A stretch of DNA of 64,000 bases from Sediminicoccus sp. KRV36. GTDB lineage: Bacteria > Pseudomonadota > Alphaproteobacteria > Acetobacterales > Acetobacteraceae. Positions 8,931 to 17,599 of the stretch are shown here, one piece after another (positions within the stretch are counted from its first letter, which is position 1; each line of letters opens with the position of its first letter). The DNA lies in the NCBI RefSeq assembly GCF_023243115.1, contig NZ_CP085081.1:2046001-2110000 (forward strand), written 5' to 3'. Both the position numbers and the translations under genes were made by a program. A model generated the notes under the pieces. It was not told the DNA's origin, searched no databases, and saw only the letters and a program-made list of their open reading frames with translations.

Positions 8931-8947
8931 ATTTCACATGGTGGAAT
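8931..8947. promoter_or_regulatory. Candidate IclR operator palindrome
   Basis: ATTTCAC-ATG-GTGGAAT is an inverted repeat with 6 of 7 arm positions matching and a 3-nt spacer. It lies in the 179-nt region between the divergent IclR gene and the TctC gene, 73 nt upstream of the IclR start and 91 nt upstream of the TctC start. IclR-type regulators commonly bind short palindromes of this size between divergent genes. The assignment rests on symmetry and position alone. Confidence 0.45.
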
Positions 8948-9037
8948 TTTGGAGCGATTTCCCTTGGCATGCCGGGTGGCCTGCACGGATGCTCCGGTGC
9001 GCTCTCAGGCTCAGCCACTCTTTGGAAGGGACTTCCC

Positions 9038-10021
9038 ATGACCAGATCCAGCCTCGTTGGCCGCCGCAGCGTGATCGCCGCCGCCCTGGCCAGCTTTGGC
9101 GCGACGGGCGCCCTGGCCCAGGCCTTCCCCAGCCGTTCCGTGCGGGTCATCGTCCCCTTTCCGCCCGCGGGCGCGGCCGATGTCATTACGCGCATGCTCT
9201 CGGAAGCGATCTCGCGCGAATTGGGCCAGTCCCTCATCATCGAGAACCGCACCGGCAGCGGCGGGCGCATCGGCACCGAGGCCGCCGTGCGCGCCACGCC
9301 GGATGGCTACACCATGCTGATGGGCAGCCAGGCGACCAACTCGATCAACCCCGAGCTTTACCGCGACAGCACCTTCGATCCGGCGCGGGATCTGACGCCA
9401 GTCGCACTCGTGGGCGGTGTCGGCTCCATCATCTATGCGCGCAACAGCCTCGATGTGCGCACGTTGCCGCAGTTCCTCGAGCGCGCGCGGCAGAAGCCCG
9501 GGGAACTGACCTATGGCTCGGCCGGCAATGGTGGTGGCTCGCATCTGTCGATGGCGCTGCTGGAAGCCATGGCGCAGATCCAGTTGACCCACGTGCCCTA
9601 CCGCGGCACGGCGCCCGCCACGGCCGACCTGCTGGCCAGGCGGATCGATGTGATGAGTGATCCGATCACCACCGCGTTGCCGCATGTGCAGGCGGGCGCG
9701 GTGCGGGCGCTGGCCGTGACGACGCCGCAGCGCTTCCCCGCCCTGCCTGATCTGCCCACGGTCGCCGAGGCGGGCGTGCCGGGCTATGAGGCGGTCAGCT
9801 ACTACGGCTTCTTCGCCCCCGCCGGCGTGCCGGCCGAACCACTGGCCCGCCTGCGCGCCGCCTGCGCCAAGGTCATTGCCGACGCGGCCACGGGCCGACG
9901 GCTGGAGGAGCAGGGCATTGTCCGCCTCGGCCTCAACCCCGAGGAATTCGCCGCCTATGTCGCCAACGACCGGCAGCGCTGGGGCCGCGTCATCCGCGAC
10001 GCCAACATCACCGTCAACTAG
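9038..10021 (+). CDS. Tripartite tricarboxylate transporter substrate-binding protein (Bug/TctC), copy 3
   Basis: This 327-residue Bug-family binding protein has a signal peptide with RRS before a hydrophobic stretch (RRSVIAAALASFGATGALAQA). It is followed by FPSRSVRVIVPFPPAGAADV and the VIENRTGSGGRIG-type motif. ATG 9038 has a GGAAGGG ribosome site. It leads a two-gene operon with the cyclase downstream and faces the IclR-amidase operon. Its ligand may be the acid handled by that amidase or by the cyclase-type hydrolase. Confidence 0.92.
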   Translation: MTRSSLVGRRSVIAAALASFGATGALAQAFPSRSVRVIVPFPPAGAADVITRMLSEAISRELGQSLIIENRTGSGGRIGTEAAVRATPDGYTMLMGSQATNSINPELYRDSTFDPARDLTPVALVGGVGSIIYARNSLDVRTLPQFLERARQKPGELTYGSAGNGGGSHLSMALLEAMAQIQLTHVPYRGTAPATADLLARRIDVMSDPITTALPHVQAGAVRALAVTTPQRFPALPDLPTVAEAGVPGYEAVSYYGFFAPAGVPAEPLARLRAACAKVIADAATGRRLEEQGIVRLGLNPEEFAAYVANDRQRWGRVIRDANITVN

Positions 10022-10038
10022 AGAGAGGCAAGCGCCAA

Positions 10039-10728
10039 ATGGAAATCATTGATCTGAGCCGCGAACTGTTCCACCGCACCCAGACCCATCCCTCGCATCC
10101 GCCGGTCATCATGACCGTGTGGAACGACCATTCTGAGAAGAAATATGCGGGCGACACGGTGTTCACCAGCAAGGCCATGTCGATCGCCCTCAGCGACCAT
10201 GCCGGCACGCATGTGGATGCTCCCGTGCATTTCGACCCACGCCCCGGCGCGCTCTCGATCGACCAGGTGCCGCTGGAGAATTTCATCACCTCGGCCTTTT
10301 GCATCGATCTCTCGCATGTGCCGCTGAAGCACGCAGCGACGGTCGCGGAAGTCGAAGCGGCGGTGAAGGCCTCGGGCCAGGAGATCCGCAAGGGGGACAC
10401 GGTGCTGATCCTTCTCGGCACCAATGCGCGGTTGCTCGGCAAGCCCGGCTACGGACATGATTTCCCGGGGCTTTCCATTGAAGCGATCCATTGGCTGGCC
10501 GATCGCGGGATCGGCATGTTCGGCGTGGAGGCGATCAGCCCAGCCCCCGAGGGCGAGTTGAACTTCAAGGCCCATATGGCCTGCGCCGAGCGAGGGATCA
10601 CGCATATGGAATGTCTCGCCAATCTGGAGGCCGTGGTCGGCCGTGGCCGGTTCCGCTTCATCGGCCTGCCGCTGAAGATCCGTGGCGGCACGGCAAGCCC
10701 GATCCGGGCGGTGGCGCTCTTCGAATAA
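10039..10728 (+). CDS. Cyclase-family (kynurenine-formamidase-like) metal hydrolase
   Basis: This 229-residue protein of the putative cyclase/KynB fold has the signature HxGTHxDxPxH as DHAGTHVDAPVHF (H54, H57, D60, H64), which binds the catalytic metal. Family members hydrolyse N-formylkynurenine, isatin or related amides, or act on cyclic compounds. It starts 17 nt after the TctC stop with a GAGAGGC-type ribosome site. No tryptophan-catabolism genes are nearby, so a generic amide or lactone hydrolase is more likely than kynurenine formamidase. Confidence 0.88.
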   Translation: MEIIDLSRELFHRTQTHPSHPPVIMTVWNDHSEKKYAGDTVFTSKAMSIALSDHAGTHVDAPVHFDPRPGALSIDQVPLENFITSAFCIDLSHVPLKHAATVAEVEAAVKASGQEIRKGDTVLILLGTNARLLGKPGYGHDFPGLSIEAIHWLADRGIGMFGVEAISPAPEGELNFKAHMACAERGITHMECLANLEAVVGRGRFRFIGLPLKIRGGTASPIRAVALFE

Positions 10729-11049
10729 TCCAGGCTGACAGCACCCCCAAAGCCCGCCATTCGATGGTGGTGCCGTCCACGGATCGCACGCTGACGGTTC
10801 GGCCAAGAGGCAGGACCGCGACGAGGAAGCCGGGATGCGAGGCATGTTCCGCTCAGGCGATCAGCGCCGCGCCCCGTGGTTTTCTTGGCGCAGACCCTGG
10901 GCGGAACGGGAGCCCGCGGGCAGATCGGGTCATCATGATCTGAATGTCGCCCGTTTCGTTCCGCCAGCCCGTCGTGGTGGAACATGTTACGGGCGACGGC
11001 GGTGTGCCTGGTGTGGCGTGCGTCATGCAGTTGCGCCGCGACGGTCATT
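10729..11049. other. Non-coding stretch between convergent operons
   Basis: This stretch of about 320 bases lies between the cyclase gene (plus) and the end of the MmgE/PrpD gene (minus). I translated both strands and found no recognisable protein, no strong inverted repeat with a T-tract and no insertion-sequence ends. It may be decayed coding sequence, since open frames persist, but nothing can be assigned. Confidence 0.5.
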
Positions 11050-12390
11050 TCACGCGGCCGCGCCTTGGATCAGCAGCGATGCAGCCGCTTCGAGGTTGGG
11101 CGCGGCTTCAAGGCCGCGCAGCGCCGCGATCATCGTATCCGCGCGCTCCGGAATACCCGCGATCCGCAGGTTGTCGCGGAACTTGTCGTTCAGGGCGGCA
11201 TCGCTCATCGGGTTCGCCTCGCTGCCGGAAGGGTGGATCACCAGGCGCGAATGGCTTGTGCCGTCACGCAAGGTCGCGGTCAGCCGGGCCGCGCCACGCG
11301 GCAGGCCCGGATCGCAACGGGCGCGCACCCGGCTGCGGAAGGCACCCAGGGCGGGGTCTTCGACGGCCGGCATCTCGAAATCGGCCACCCCCGCGCGGCG
11401 CCGCACGATCCCCAGCGCGGCCGCGTGATGGATGCTGACCCTGGCGTCGCGCTCATTGCGCACCTCACGGTCGCCACGCGCGAGCAACAGGGCGTCGCCC
11501 TCGACCAGCAGCTCGGTCACATCATCGGGCGCGAGGTCGAGCGCCAGCGCGGCCTCGATGACAGCATGGAACACGATGCCGGCGGCATAGGGCTTGTAGG
11601 TGATGCGCGCTACCTCCCAGCGCTCGCCCAGGGCGCCTGCCATGGACTCGCAATCGGGCGTGTCGCCCATCGCGCGCGCCCAGCCGAGCTTGCCCTCGAT
11701 CGCCGCAGGCGCGGCCTGCCAGCCGGCCTCGGCGAGGAGGGCGGCGAGCAGCCCGTTGCGCGCGGCATTGCCCATGCTGGCATTCTTCCCCGCACTGGGG
11801 AGGTTCTCCACGATTCCGGCGGACTGGCTGGCGGCAAGCCCCAGCGCGTGCCCGCAGCGTTCGGCATCCAGGCCCAGCAGCTTCGCCGCCGCCGCCGCCG
11901 CGCCGAACACGCCGCAGGTGGAGGTGATGTGCCACCCCCGGTCATAATGGCCGGGCGAGACACCCAGCCCGATGCGGCATTCCACCTCCATGCCCAGCAG
12001 CAGCGCGTGCAGCACCGCCTCTCCGCTCAGGCTGCGCGCTTCGCCCAGGGCCAGCGCGACCGGCGCGACGGGGGCGGCGGGATGCACCACCGTCGCCAGA
12101 TGCGTGTCGTCGTAGTCCAGCAGGTTGCCGGCGATGCAGTTCACGAAGGCGGCGCTCAGCGGATCAAGCCGCACAGCATGGCCAAACACCGTGGCGACGG
12201 GCGGGCCCGAGAGGCTGCGCATGACTGCCAGCGCCGAGGTCACCGCCGGATCATGCGCCACGCCGAGCGCGCAGCCGACATGGTTGAGCAGCGCACGGGG
12301 CGCCTCGCGACGGACGGCGGCGGGGATCGCGGCCCAGCCTGTCTCGCTGATGAAGCGCCCGAGCCTCTCGGCCACAAAGAGGCCGCTCAC
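11050..12390 (-). CDS. MmgE/PrpD family protein (2-methylcitrate dehydratase-like)
   Basis: This protein of about 446 residues is of the all-helical MmgE/PrpD family, dehydratases acting on 2-methylcitrate, iminodisuccinate or related tricarboxylates. Typical segments are the N-terminal LGRFISETGWAAIPAAVRREA, then ALLNHVGCALG, a middle HITSTCGVFGAAAAAAKLLG, and NLPSAGKNASMGNAARNG. I chose GTG 12390, because the family's N-terminal helix begins just after it and upstream sequence is unlike the family; the start remains uncertain. It is divergent from the SDR gene across a region with a candidate LacI operator. Confidence 0.85.
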   Translation of the reverse strand: MSGLFVAERLGRFISETGWAAIPAAVRREAPRALLNHVGCALGVAHDPAVTSALAVMRSLSGPPVATVFGHAVRLDPLSAAFVNCIAGNLLDYDDTHLATVVHPAAPVAPVALALGEARSLSGEAVLHALLLGMEVECRIGLGVSPGHYDRGWHITSTCGVFGAAAAAAKLLGLDAERCGHALGLAASQSAGIVENLPSAGKNASMGNAARNGLLAALLAEAGWQAAPAAIEGKLGWARAMGDTPDCESMAGALGERWEVARITYKPYAAGIVFHAVIEAALALDLAPDDVTELLVEGDALLLARGDREVRNERDARVSIHHAAALGIVRRRAGVADFEMPAVEDPALGAFRSRVRARCDPGLPRGAARLTATLRDGTSHSRLVIHPSGSEANPMSDAALNDKFRDNLRIAGIPERADTMIAALRGLEAAPNLEAAASLLIQGAAA

Positions 12391-12552
12391 AGGCCGGTCC
12401 CGGCGATGGAGCAGGGCCGGGCGGCGGCTGAACCGGGCAGGGCGGAAGGGTGGGGAAGGGGCATGGGGTTTCCTCCAGGGAATGCGACGGCGGGGCAGGG
12501 GACGGAAATGCCGCCTTTCCATTTCCCCTCTGCTCCGCCATAGAATTACTGG

Positions 12553-13356
12553 ATGGTAGCGATAACACATAACAGCGTCGAGCTGGCGCCAACCGCCCTC
12601 GCCGGGCGCCGCGCCCTCGTCACGGGCTCGACCGGTGGGATTGGCCTTGCTGTGGCCCAGGCCCTCAGCGCCATGGGCTGCGCGGTGATCCTGCACGGGC
12701 TGGCGCCGCTCGCGGAGGGCCAGGCCATCGCCGCCTCCCTGGCCCCCGGCGCTGCCCGCTATCTCCGCGCCGATCTCGCCGATGCGGCGGCGGTCGCCGC
12801 TCTGGCGCGGGATGCGGGCCCGCTGGACATCCTGGTGAACAACGCCGCCTGCCGGCACTTCGCCGCGGTCGAGGACATGTCCGCCGAGGATTGGGACATG
12901 GACATGGCCGTGAATCTCTCAGCCGCCTTTCACCTGATCCGCCTGGCACTGCCTGCCATGCGCGCAGGCGGATGGGGGCGGATCATCAACATGTCCTCGA
13001 TCTATGGCCTGGTGGGTGCGCCCGGACGGGTGGGCTATGTGGTTACCAAGACCGCGCTGATCGGCCTGACCCGCGCGGTCGCGCTGGAGACGGCGGAGAC
13101 GGGCATCACCTGCAATGCCCTATGCCCGGCCTCGACACGGACGCCGAATATCGAGGCGCGGATCGAGGCCATGATGGCGGCGGAAGGGCTGGACGAGGCA
13201 GCCGCCGCGCGCCGCTTCCTGGCCGGAAAGCAGCCTTCTGGCCGCTTCGTGGAAGCTGGCGCGGTGGCGGGCCTGGTGGCATTTCTCTGCGGCCCGGGCG
13301 GGCGCGATATCACGGGCGCCGCCCTGCCGCTGGATGGCGGATGGTCCGCGGCATGA
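12553..13356 (+). CDS. SDR, 3-hydroxybutyrate-dehydrogenase-like
   Basis: This 267-residue classical SDR has TGSTGGIG (24-31), NNAA (96-99), active-site serine 148/149 in NMSSIYG and Y162-x3-K166 in GYVVTK. The run ITCNALCPASTRTPNIEARI resembles D-3-hydroxybutyrate dehydrogenases. It probably oxidises a hydroxy acid. ATG 12553 is the only good start in the frame, yet it has no clear ribosome site, and the candidate operator at 12554-12567 begins inside it. The transcript may therefore be leaderless or the start misplaced. It is followed by a TctC and a LacI regulator on the same strand. Confidence 0.9.
   Translation: MVAITHNSVELAPTALAGRRALVTGSTGGIGLAVAQALSAMGCAVILHGLAPLAEGQAIAASLAPGAARYLRADLADAAAVAALARDAGPLDILVNNAACRHFAAVEDMSAEDWDMDMAVNLSAAFHLIRLALPAMRAGGWGRIINMSSIYGLVGAPGRVGYVVTKTALIGLTRAVALETAETGITCNALCPASTRTPNIEARIEAMMAAEGLDEAAAARRFLAGKQPSGRFVEAGAVAGLVAFLCGPGGRDITGAALPLDGGWSAA
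12554..12567. promoter_or_regulatory. Candidate LacI-family operator, site A
   Basis: TGGTAGCGATAACA is a CG-centred imperfect palindrome (10 of 14 positions symmetric), the usual form of LacI/GntR-type operators. It matches a second site at 15427-15440 in 12 of 14 positions. It lies at the start of the SDR gene and in the region shared with the divergent MmgE/PrpD gene, two genes upstream of the LacI-family gene at 14372. Confidence 0.5.
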
Positions 13357-13387
13357 CGCGTGGCCACAGCACAAGGGAGAGAAAAAG

Positions 13388-14362
13388 ATGAAACGGCGCG
13401 CCCTCATGGGCACCACATTGGCGCTGGGATTGGCGGCACCCAACCTGGCCCCGACCGCTTCGGCGCAGGATTTTCCCACACGGCCCGTTCGCCTGCTGGT
13501 GACCTGGCCGCCGGGCGGCACCACGGATATCCTGGCGCGGCAATTCCAGCCGCGCCTCGCCGCGGCCCTGGGCCAGCCGGTCATCGTCGAGAACCGGGGC
13601 GGCGCATCGGGCGCCATCGGCGCGGCCGAGATGGCGCGCATGAACCCCGATGGCCATGGCTTCGGCATGGTGACGAGCACCGTGATCTCCGCAGCGCTGC
13701 TCACCCGCCAGCCCTATGATCCGATCCGCGACCTCACGCCCATCATCAACCTGGCACGGGTCGCGAATATCCTGGCGGTGCATCCCTCCCTGCCGGTGCA
13801 TTCGGTGCAGGATCTCATCGCGCTTGCGAAGGCGCGGCCCGGCGCGCTGACCTTCGGCTCACCGGGCATCGGCTCGGCCGTGCATATCTCGGGCGAGATG
13901 TTCAAGCTGGCGGCCGGGGTGGACATGGTGCATGCGCCCTATCGCGGCGGCGGGCCGGCCCTGGCCGACCTGGTGAGCGGCCATATCCAGCTCATGTTCG
14001 GCAATGCCTCCTCCACGCTGCCTTTCGTCCGGGATGGCTCTTTGCGCGGCATCGCGGTCACTTCGGCCGAGCGCGCGGCCTATCTGCCGAATCTTCCCAC
14101 CGTGGCGGAATCCGGCCTGCCTGGCTTCGCCATTGATGAATGGTACGCCGTGCTCGGCCCGGCCGGCATGGCGCCCCGCGCGGTCGAGCGCGTCAATGCC
14201 GCCTTCAACGCCATCATTGCCGAACCGGCCGAGAGGGCGCGCATCCTGGAGATGGGCGCCGAGGTGGTGGGCGGCACGGCTGCCGAATTCTCCAGCTTCA
14301 TGCTGGCGGAGGTGGAGAAGATCGGCCGCGTGATCCGCGATGCGCGCATTCGCATGGAGTAA
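13388..14362 (+). CDS. Tripartite tricarboxylate transporter substrate-binding protein (Bug/TctC), copy 4
   Basis: This 324-residue Bug protein has the signal MKRRALMGTTLALGLAAP ending at ASAQ, then FPTRPVRLLVTWPPGGTTD and the VIVENRGGASGAIG motif. ATG 13388 has an AGGGAG ribosome site 32 nt after the SDR stop. It is probably co-transcribed with the SDR and the LacI regulator, whose start follows 10 nt after its stop. This suggests the regulator, the dehydrogenase and the binding protein serve one substrate. Confidence 0.92.
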   Translation: MKRRALMGTTLALGLAAPNLAPTASAQDFPTRPVRLLVTWPPGGTTDILARQFQPRLAAALGQPVIVENRGGASGAIGAAEMARMNPDGHGFGMVTSTVISAALLTRQPYDPIRDLTPIINLARVANILAVHPSLPVHSVQDLIALAKARPGALTFGSPGIGSAVHISGEMFKLAAGVDMVHAPYRGGGPALADLVSGHIQLMFGNASSTLPFVRDGSLRGIAVTSAERAAYLPNLPTVAESGLPGFAIDEWYAVLGPAGMAPRAVERVNAAFNAIIAEPAERARILEMGAEVVGGTAAEFSSFMLAEVEKIGRVIRDARIRME

Positions 14363-14371
14363 GCTTTCCGC

Positions 14372-15394
14372 ATGACCGAAACCAGCCCTGGCCCAGGTGA
14401 CGTGCGCATGCGGGACGTGGCGCGCGCCGCCGGCGTTTCCACGATGAGTGTCTCCCGCGCCCTCAAGGCCCCCCAGACCGTCTCCCGCGAGGTGCGGGAG
14501 CGCGTGGCGGCGGCGGTGCTCTCGGTTGGCTACGTGCCCAACCGGCTCGCCGGTAGCCTCTCCTCCCGCCGGTCGGACGTGGTGGGGCTCGTGCTGCCTT
14601 CGATCGAAAACTCGATCTTCGCGGCGACGGTGAAGGGCATTTCCGACGTGCTGCGCCGGAATGGGCGCCACCTGATGATCACGGATTCCGGCTATGGGCC
14701 GCAGGCGGAGGAGGCGGCCATTCGCGCCTTCCTGGAGCAGCGCGTGGCTGGCCTCATCCTGCATGACACGCTGCACACGCCCGAGGCCGTCCGGATGATC
14801 CGCCGCGCCGGCATCCCCGTGGTGGAAAACGGCACGCTGACAGCCGAGCCGCTCGACATGGTCGTCTCCTATTCCAACCGCGAGGCGGCGCGCGCGATGA
14901 CGCGTCACCTCGCGCGGCTCGGCTACCGTCGGATCGCGCTCGTCACCTTGCCGGCCGCGGGCAATGCGCGCTCGCGCGATCGGCAGGACGGGTTCCGCGC
15001 GGCGCTGGAGGAGCTGGATCTGCCGGCCGATCCGCGCCTGATCCTGGAGCGGCCGCCCGGCCTGGCCTCTGGCGCCGAAGCGCTGGTGCGTCTGCTCGAA
15101 GGCGAGGCCATGCCACCTGATGCGATCTTCTTCGCGGGCGATGTGCTGGCCGCGGGGGCGGCGCTGGAATGCGCGCGGCGGGGCTGGGCGGTCCCGGGGA
15201 GGGTGGCGTTGGCGGCCTTCGACAATATTGACCTCCTCGCGCAGCTGAACCCGCCCGTCACGACCCTGCGCCTGCCCCGGCAGGAGATCGGCGTGCGTTC
15301 GGCCGAAATGCTGCTGGAACGGCTGGCGGGCCAGCAATCGGGCCCGGCCATGGTTGATCTTCGCTTCGAGATCCTGCACCGCGCGAGCACCTGA
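14372..15394 (+). CDS. LacI-family transcriptional regulator
   Basis: This 340-residue regulator has an N-terminal LacI helix-turn-helix (about residues 11-35, DVARAAGVSTMSVSRAL) and hinge (YVPNRLAGSL). A periplasmic-binding-protein-like effector domain follows, with VGLVLPSIENSIFA and the late VALAAFDNIDL and TTLRLPRQEIG. Members of the GntR-like branch sense sugar acids. Two near-identical CG-centred palindromes, at 12554 and 15427, flank its operon, so it probably represses the SDR-TctC operon, the divergent MmgE/PrpD gene and the following TctC gene. Confidence 0.93.
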   Translation: MTETSPGPGDVRMRDVARAAGVSTMSVSRALKAPQTVSREVRERVAAAVLSVGYVPNRLAGSLSSRRSDVVGLVLPSIENSIFAATVKGISDVLRRNGRHLMITDSGYGPQAEEAAIRAFLEQRVAGLILHDTLHTPEAVRMIRRAGIPVVENGTLTAEPLDMVVSYSNREAARAMTRHLARLGYRRIALVTLPAAGNARSRDRQDGFRAALEELDLPADPRLILERPPGLASGAEALVRLLEGEAMPPDAIFFAGDVLAAGAALECARRGWAVPGRVALAAFDNIDLLAQLNPPVTTLRLPRQEIGVRSAEMLLERLAGQQSGPAMVDLRFEILHRAST

Positions 15395-15406
15395 CCTCCT
15401 CTCTCA

Positions 15407-15440
15407 TTGACAGGAGTGGCCGGATTTGGGATCGATAACA
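15407..15440 (+). promoter_or_regulatory. Candidate promoter with LacI-family operator, site B
   Basis: A perfect TTGACA (-35 type) stands at 15407-15412. The palindrome TGGGATCGATAACA at 15427-15440 covers where a -10 box would lie and is 51 nt upstream of the TctC start. It differs from site A at only two of 14 positions. A repressor bound here would block the promoter. No good -10 hexamer is visible, so the promoter itself is less certain than the operator pair. Confidence 0.5.
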
Positions 15441-15490
15441 TAACCCGGCGTGCTGCATTCGACCGGGGCATGAAAAAACCAGGAAACCCC

Positions 15491-16462
15491 ATGAAGGCAT
15501 TCACGACCCGGCGCGCCCTCCTCGGAGCGGGCGCCATTCTGCCCCTGGCCACCCCGGCCCTGGCAGCCTTCCCCGACCAGCCGATCCGCGTCATCGTCCC
15601 CTGGAATGCGGGCGGCCTCGCCGATGTCGTGATGCGCACGCTGGCGCCCGCCATGGCCGGCCCGTTGGGCCAGCCGGTCGTGATCGAGAACCGCGCCGGC
15701 GCCAATGGCGCGGTCGGCACCCAGGTCGTGGCGCGCGCGGCGCCCGATGGCCACACGCTCATCCTGGCCAATGCCGAAACCCATGCCATCAATCCCTTGG
15801 TCTATCCGCAACTCGCCTATGATGCGGTGGCCGATTTCACGCCGGTGACGGTCTTCGCGCGCGGCCCCTTCGTGCTGATCACGCGGCCCAACCTCGGTGC
15901 CGACAGCCTGCAATCCTTTCTGGCCATGGCGCGCGCGCGGCCTGGGGCGCTGACCTTCGCCTCCTGGGGCATCGGCAGCACCTCGCATCTGGCCATGGCG
16001 CGGCTGATGAAGCAGGCGCAGATCGACCTGCTTCACGTGCCCTTCACCGGCGCCGCACCGGCCAGCACCGCCATTCTCGGCGGGCAGGTGGATGTGATGT
16101 TCCTCAACGCCGGCCCCGCCGAGGCGGTGGCGCGCGACGGGCGTTCCAAGATCCTCGGCGTGGGCGCGAGTGAGCGCATCGCGCTGCTGCCCCAGGTGCC
16201 CACCATGGCGGAGCTCGGCACGCCGGTGGATGCGGCGAACTGGTTCGGCCTGCTGGGCCCCGCCCGCATGCCGCCCGAGGTCGCTTTGCGCATCTCCCAG
16301 GTCGCCGCCGAGGGACTGCGCTTGCCCGCCGTGCAGGAGGTGTTCCGCACCCAGGCCGCCATCCCCGTGACCTCGACGCCGGCGGAGATGCGCGCCTTCA
16401 TCGCCGCCGACCGCGAGCGCTGGGCCGTCCTGGTGCGCGAATTGAATATCCGCCTCGAATGA
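15491..16462 (+). CDS. Tripartite tricarboxylate transporter substrate-binding protein (Bug/TctC), copy 5
   Basis: This 323-residue Bug protein has the signal MKAFTTRRALLGAGAILPLATPALA, then FPDQPIRVIVPWNAGGLAD and VVIENRAGANGAVG. ATG 15491 has AGGAAA 5 nt upstream; an in-frame ATG at 15470 is an alternative. It stands alone after the LacI gene, with its own promoter/operator candidate. It converges on another TctC gene with only 5 nt between the two stops. Confidence 0.91.
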   Translation: MKAFTTRRALLGAGAILPLATPALAAFPDQPIRVIVPWNAGGLADVVMRTLAPAMAGPLGQPVVIENRAGANGAVGTQVVARAAPDGHTLILANAETHAINPLVYPQLAYDAVADFTPVTVFARGPFVLITRPNLGADSLQSFLAMARARPGALTFASWGIGSTSHLAMARLMKQAQIDLLHVPFTGAAPASTAILGGQVDVMFLNAGPAEAVARDGRSKILGVGASERIALLPQVPTMAELGTPVDAANWFGLLGPARMPPEVALRISQVAAEGLRLPAVQEVFRTQAAIPVTSTPAEMRAFIAADRERWAVLVRELNIRLE

Positions 16463-16466
16463 GGCG
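16451..16466. terminator. Hairpin at the junction of two convergent genes
   Basis: CGCCTC-GAAT-GAGGCG is a perfect 6-bp stem with a 4-nt loop that spans the stop codon of the plus-strand TctC gene, 5 nt before the stop of the minus-strand TctC gene. It could act in both directions. There is no T-tract, so intrinsic termination is uncertain. Confidence 0.3.
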
Positions 16467-16467
16467 C

Positions 16468-17445
16468 CTATTCCGGTTGCACCCCGGCTGCGCGCAGCAG
16501 GGTCACGCTGCGCTCCATCTCGGTGCGGATGAAGCCCATCACCTGCTCGGAGGTCGTGAATCCCGGGCGCATCTGCACCGCAAGCTCGGTCAGGCGGCGC
16601 TGGTTCTGCTGGATCGCGGTCTGGAAGGCGGCGCTCAGCGCGGCGACGATCGCGGGCGGTGTGCGGGCGGGAACGAGAACCGGAAACCAGATCTCGGCGA
16701 TGAAGCCCGGCAGGCCTGCCTCGGCCGAGGTCGGCACATCCGGCAGCACCGGGCTGCGCGTGGCCGCGGCGATCACCAGAGGGCGCGCGGAGCCGGCGCG
16801 CACCACGGCGAAGGCGGCGGGAATATCGGGCGTGCTCATCTGCGCCTCGCCGCCCAGAACCGCGAGCATGGAGGGGCCGCCGCCCCGATACTGCACGATC
16901 TGGAACTGGACATTCGCGCTGGCGCGCAGGATCTCCCCCGCCAGATGGATCGAACTGCCGATCCCGCCGGCCGCGAGGTTGTAGCGCCCCGGATTCGCTC
17001 GGAGCAGGGCCAGGAATTCCTGCAGATTTTGTGCAGGAACATTGGGATTGACCACCAGCACATGCGGCGCGAAGCCGATGATGCCGACGCCGGCGAAATC
17101 CGCGAACGCGTCATAAGGCATGCGCGAGACCAGCGCCGGTGCGATGGCATGCGCGCTGCTGTTGACCAGCAATGTATAGCCATCGGGCGCCGATTTCGCG
17201 ACGAGATCCGTGCCGATCAGCCCCGCGGCACCCCCCGTGCGATTTTCGATGACGAGCGGCTGGCCCAGCGCGTTGCCCACCGCCTCGGCGAGGACGCGCG
17301 TTACCACATCCGTGCCGCCGCCCGGTCCGTGCGGCACGATGACGCGGATCGGCCTGTCGGGACGCCAGGCGGGCTGGGCATGGGCGAGGCCTGGCGTGAC
17401 GGCGAGTGCAAGCGGGGCAGCCAGTGCGGCGCGGCGGTTCAGCAT
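16468..17445 (-). CDS. Tripartite tricarboxylate transporter substrate-binding protein (Bug/TctC), copy 6
   Basis: This 325-residue Bug protein has the signal MLNRRAALAAPLALAVTPGLAHAQ, then WRPDRPIRVIVPHGPGGGTD and VIENRTGGAAGLIG; the late motif PTSAEAGLPGF is intact. It is an isolated minus-strand gene, convergent with copy 5 and divergent from a decayed gene. No partner enzyme is adjacent, so its ligand cannot be guessed. Confidence 0.92.
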   Translation of the reverse strand: MLNRRAALAAPLALAVTPGLAHAQPAWRPDRPIRVIVPHGPGGGTDVVTRVLAEAVGNALGQPLVIENRTGGAAGLIGTDLVAKSAPDGYTLLVNSSAHAIAPALVSRMPYDAFADFAGVGIIGFAPHVLVVNPNVPAQNLQEFLALLRANPGRYNLAAGGIGSSIHLAGEILRASANVQFQIVQYRGGGPSMLAVLGGEAQMSTPDIPAAFAVVRAGSARPLVIAAATRSPVLPDVPTSAEAGLPGFIAEIWFPVLVPARTPPAIVAALSAAFQTAIQQNQRRLTELAVQMRPGFTTSEQVMGFIRTEMERSVTLLRAAGVQPE

Positions 17446-17599
17446 GGACCATGTCTCCCTGCGCGGTGGCGTCTGTGCTGCGCCACGCTTCGCGGCGGTA
17501 GCCTAGCCAAATGCCCTTCGCCTTGCATCACTCTTCGCAAGGCGCCTTCACCCTGGCAGCAGCATTCTGGTCCCCACATCCATCGGGACCGCATCATCG

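Noticed and set aside
10729..11049. Possible small gene between the cyclase and MmgE/PrpD genes
   Set aside because: Several short frames are open on both strands, but none has a good ribosome site, codon pattern or recognisable similarity.
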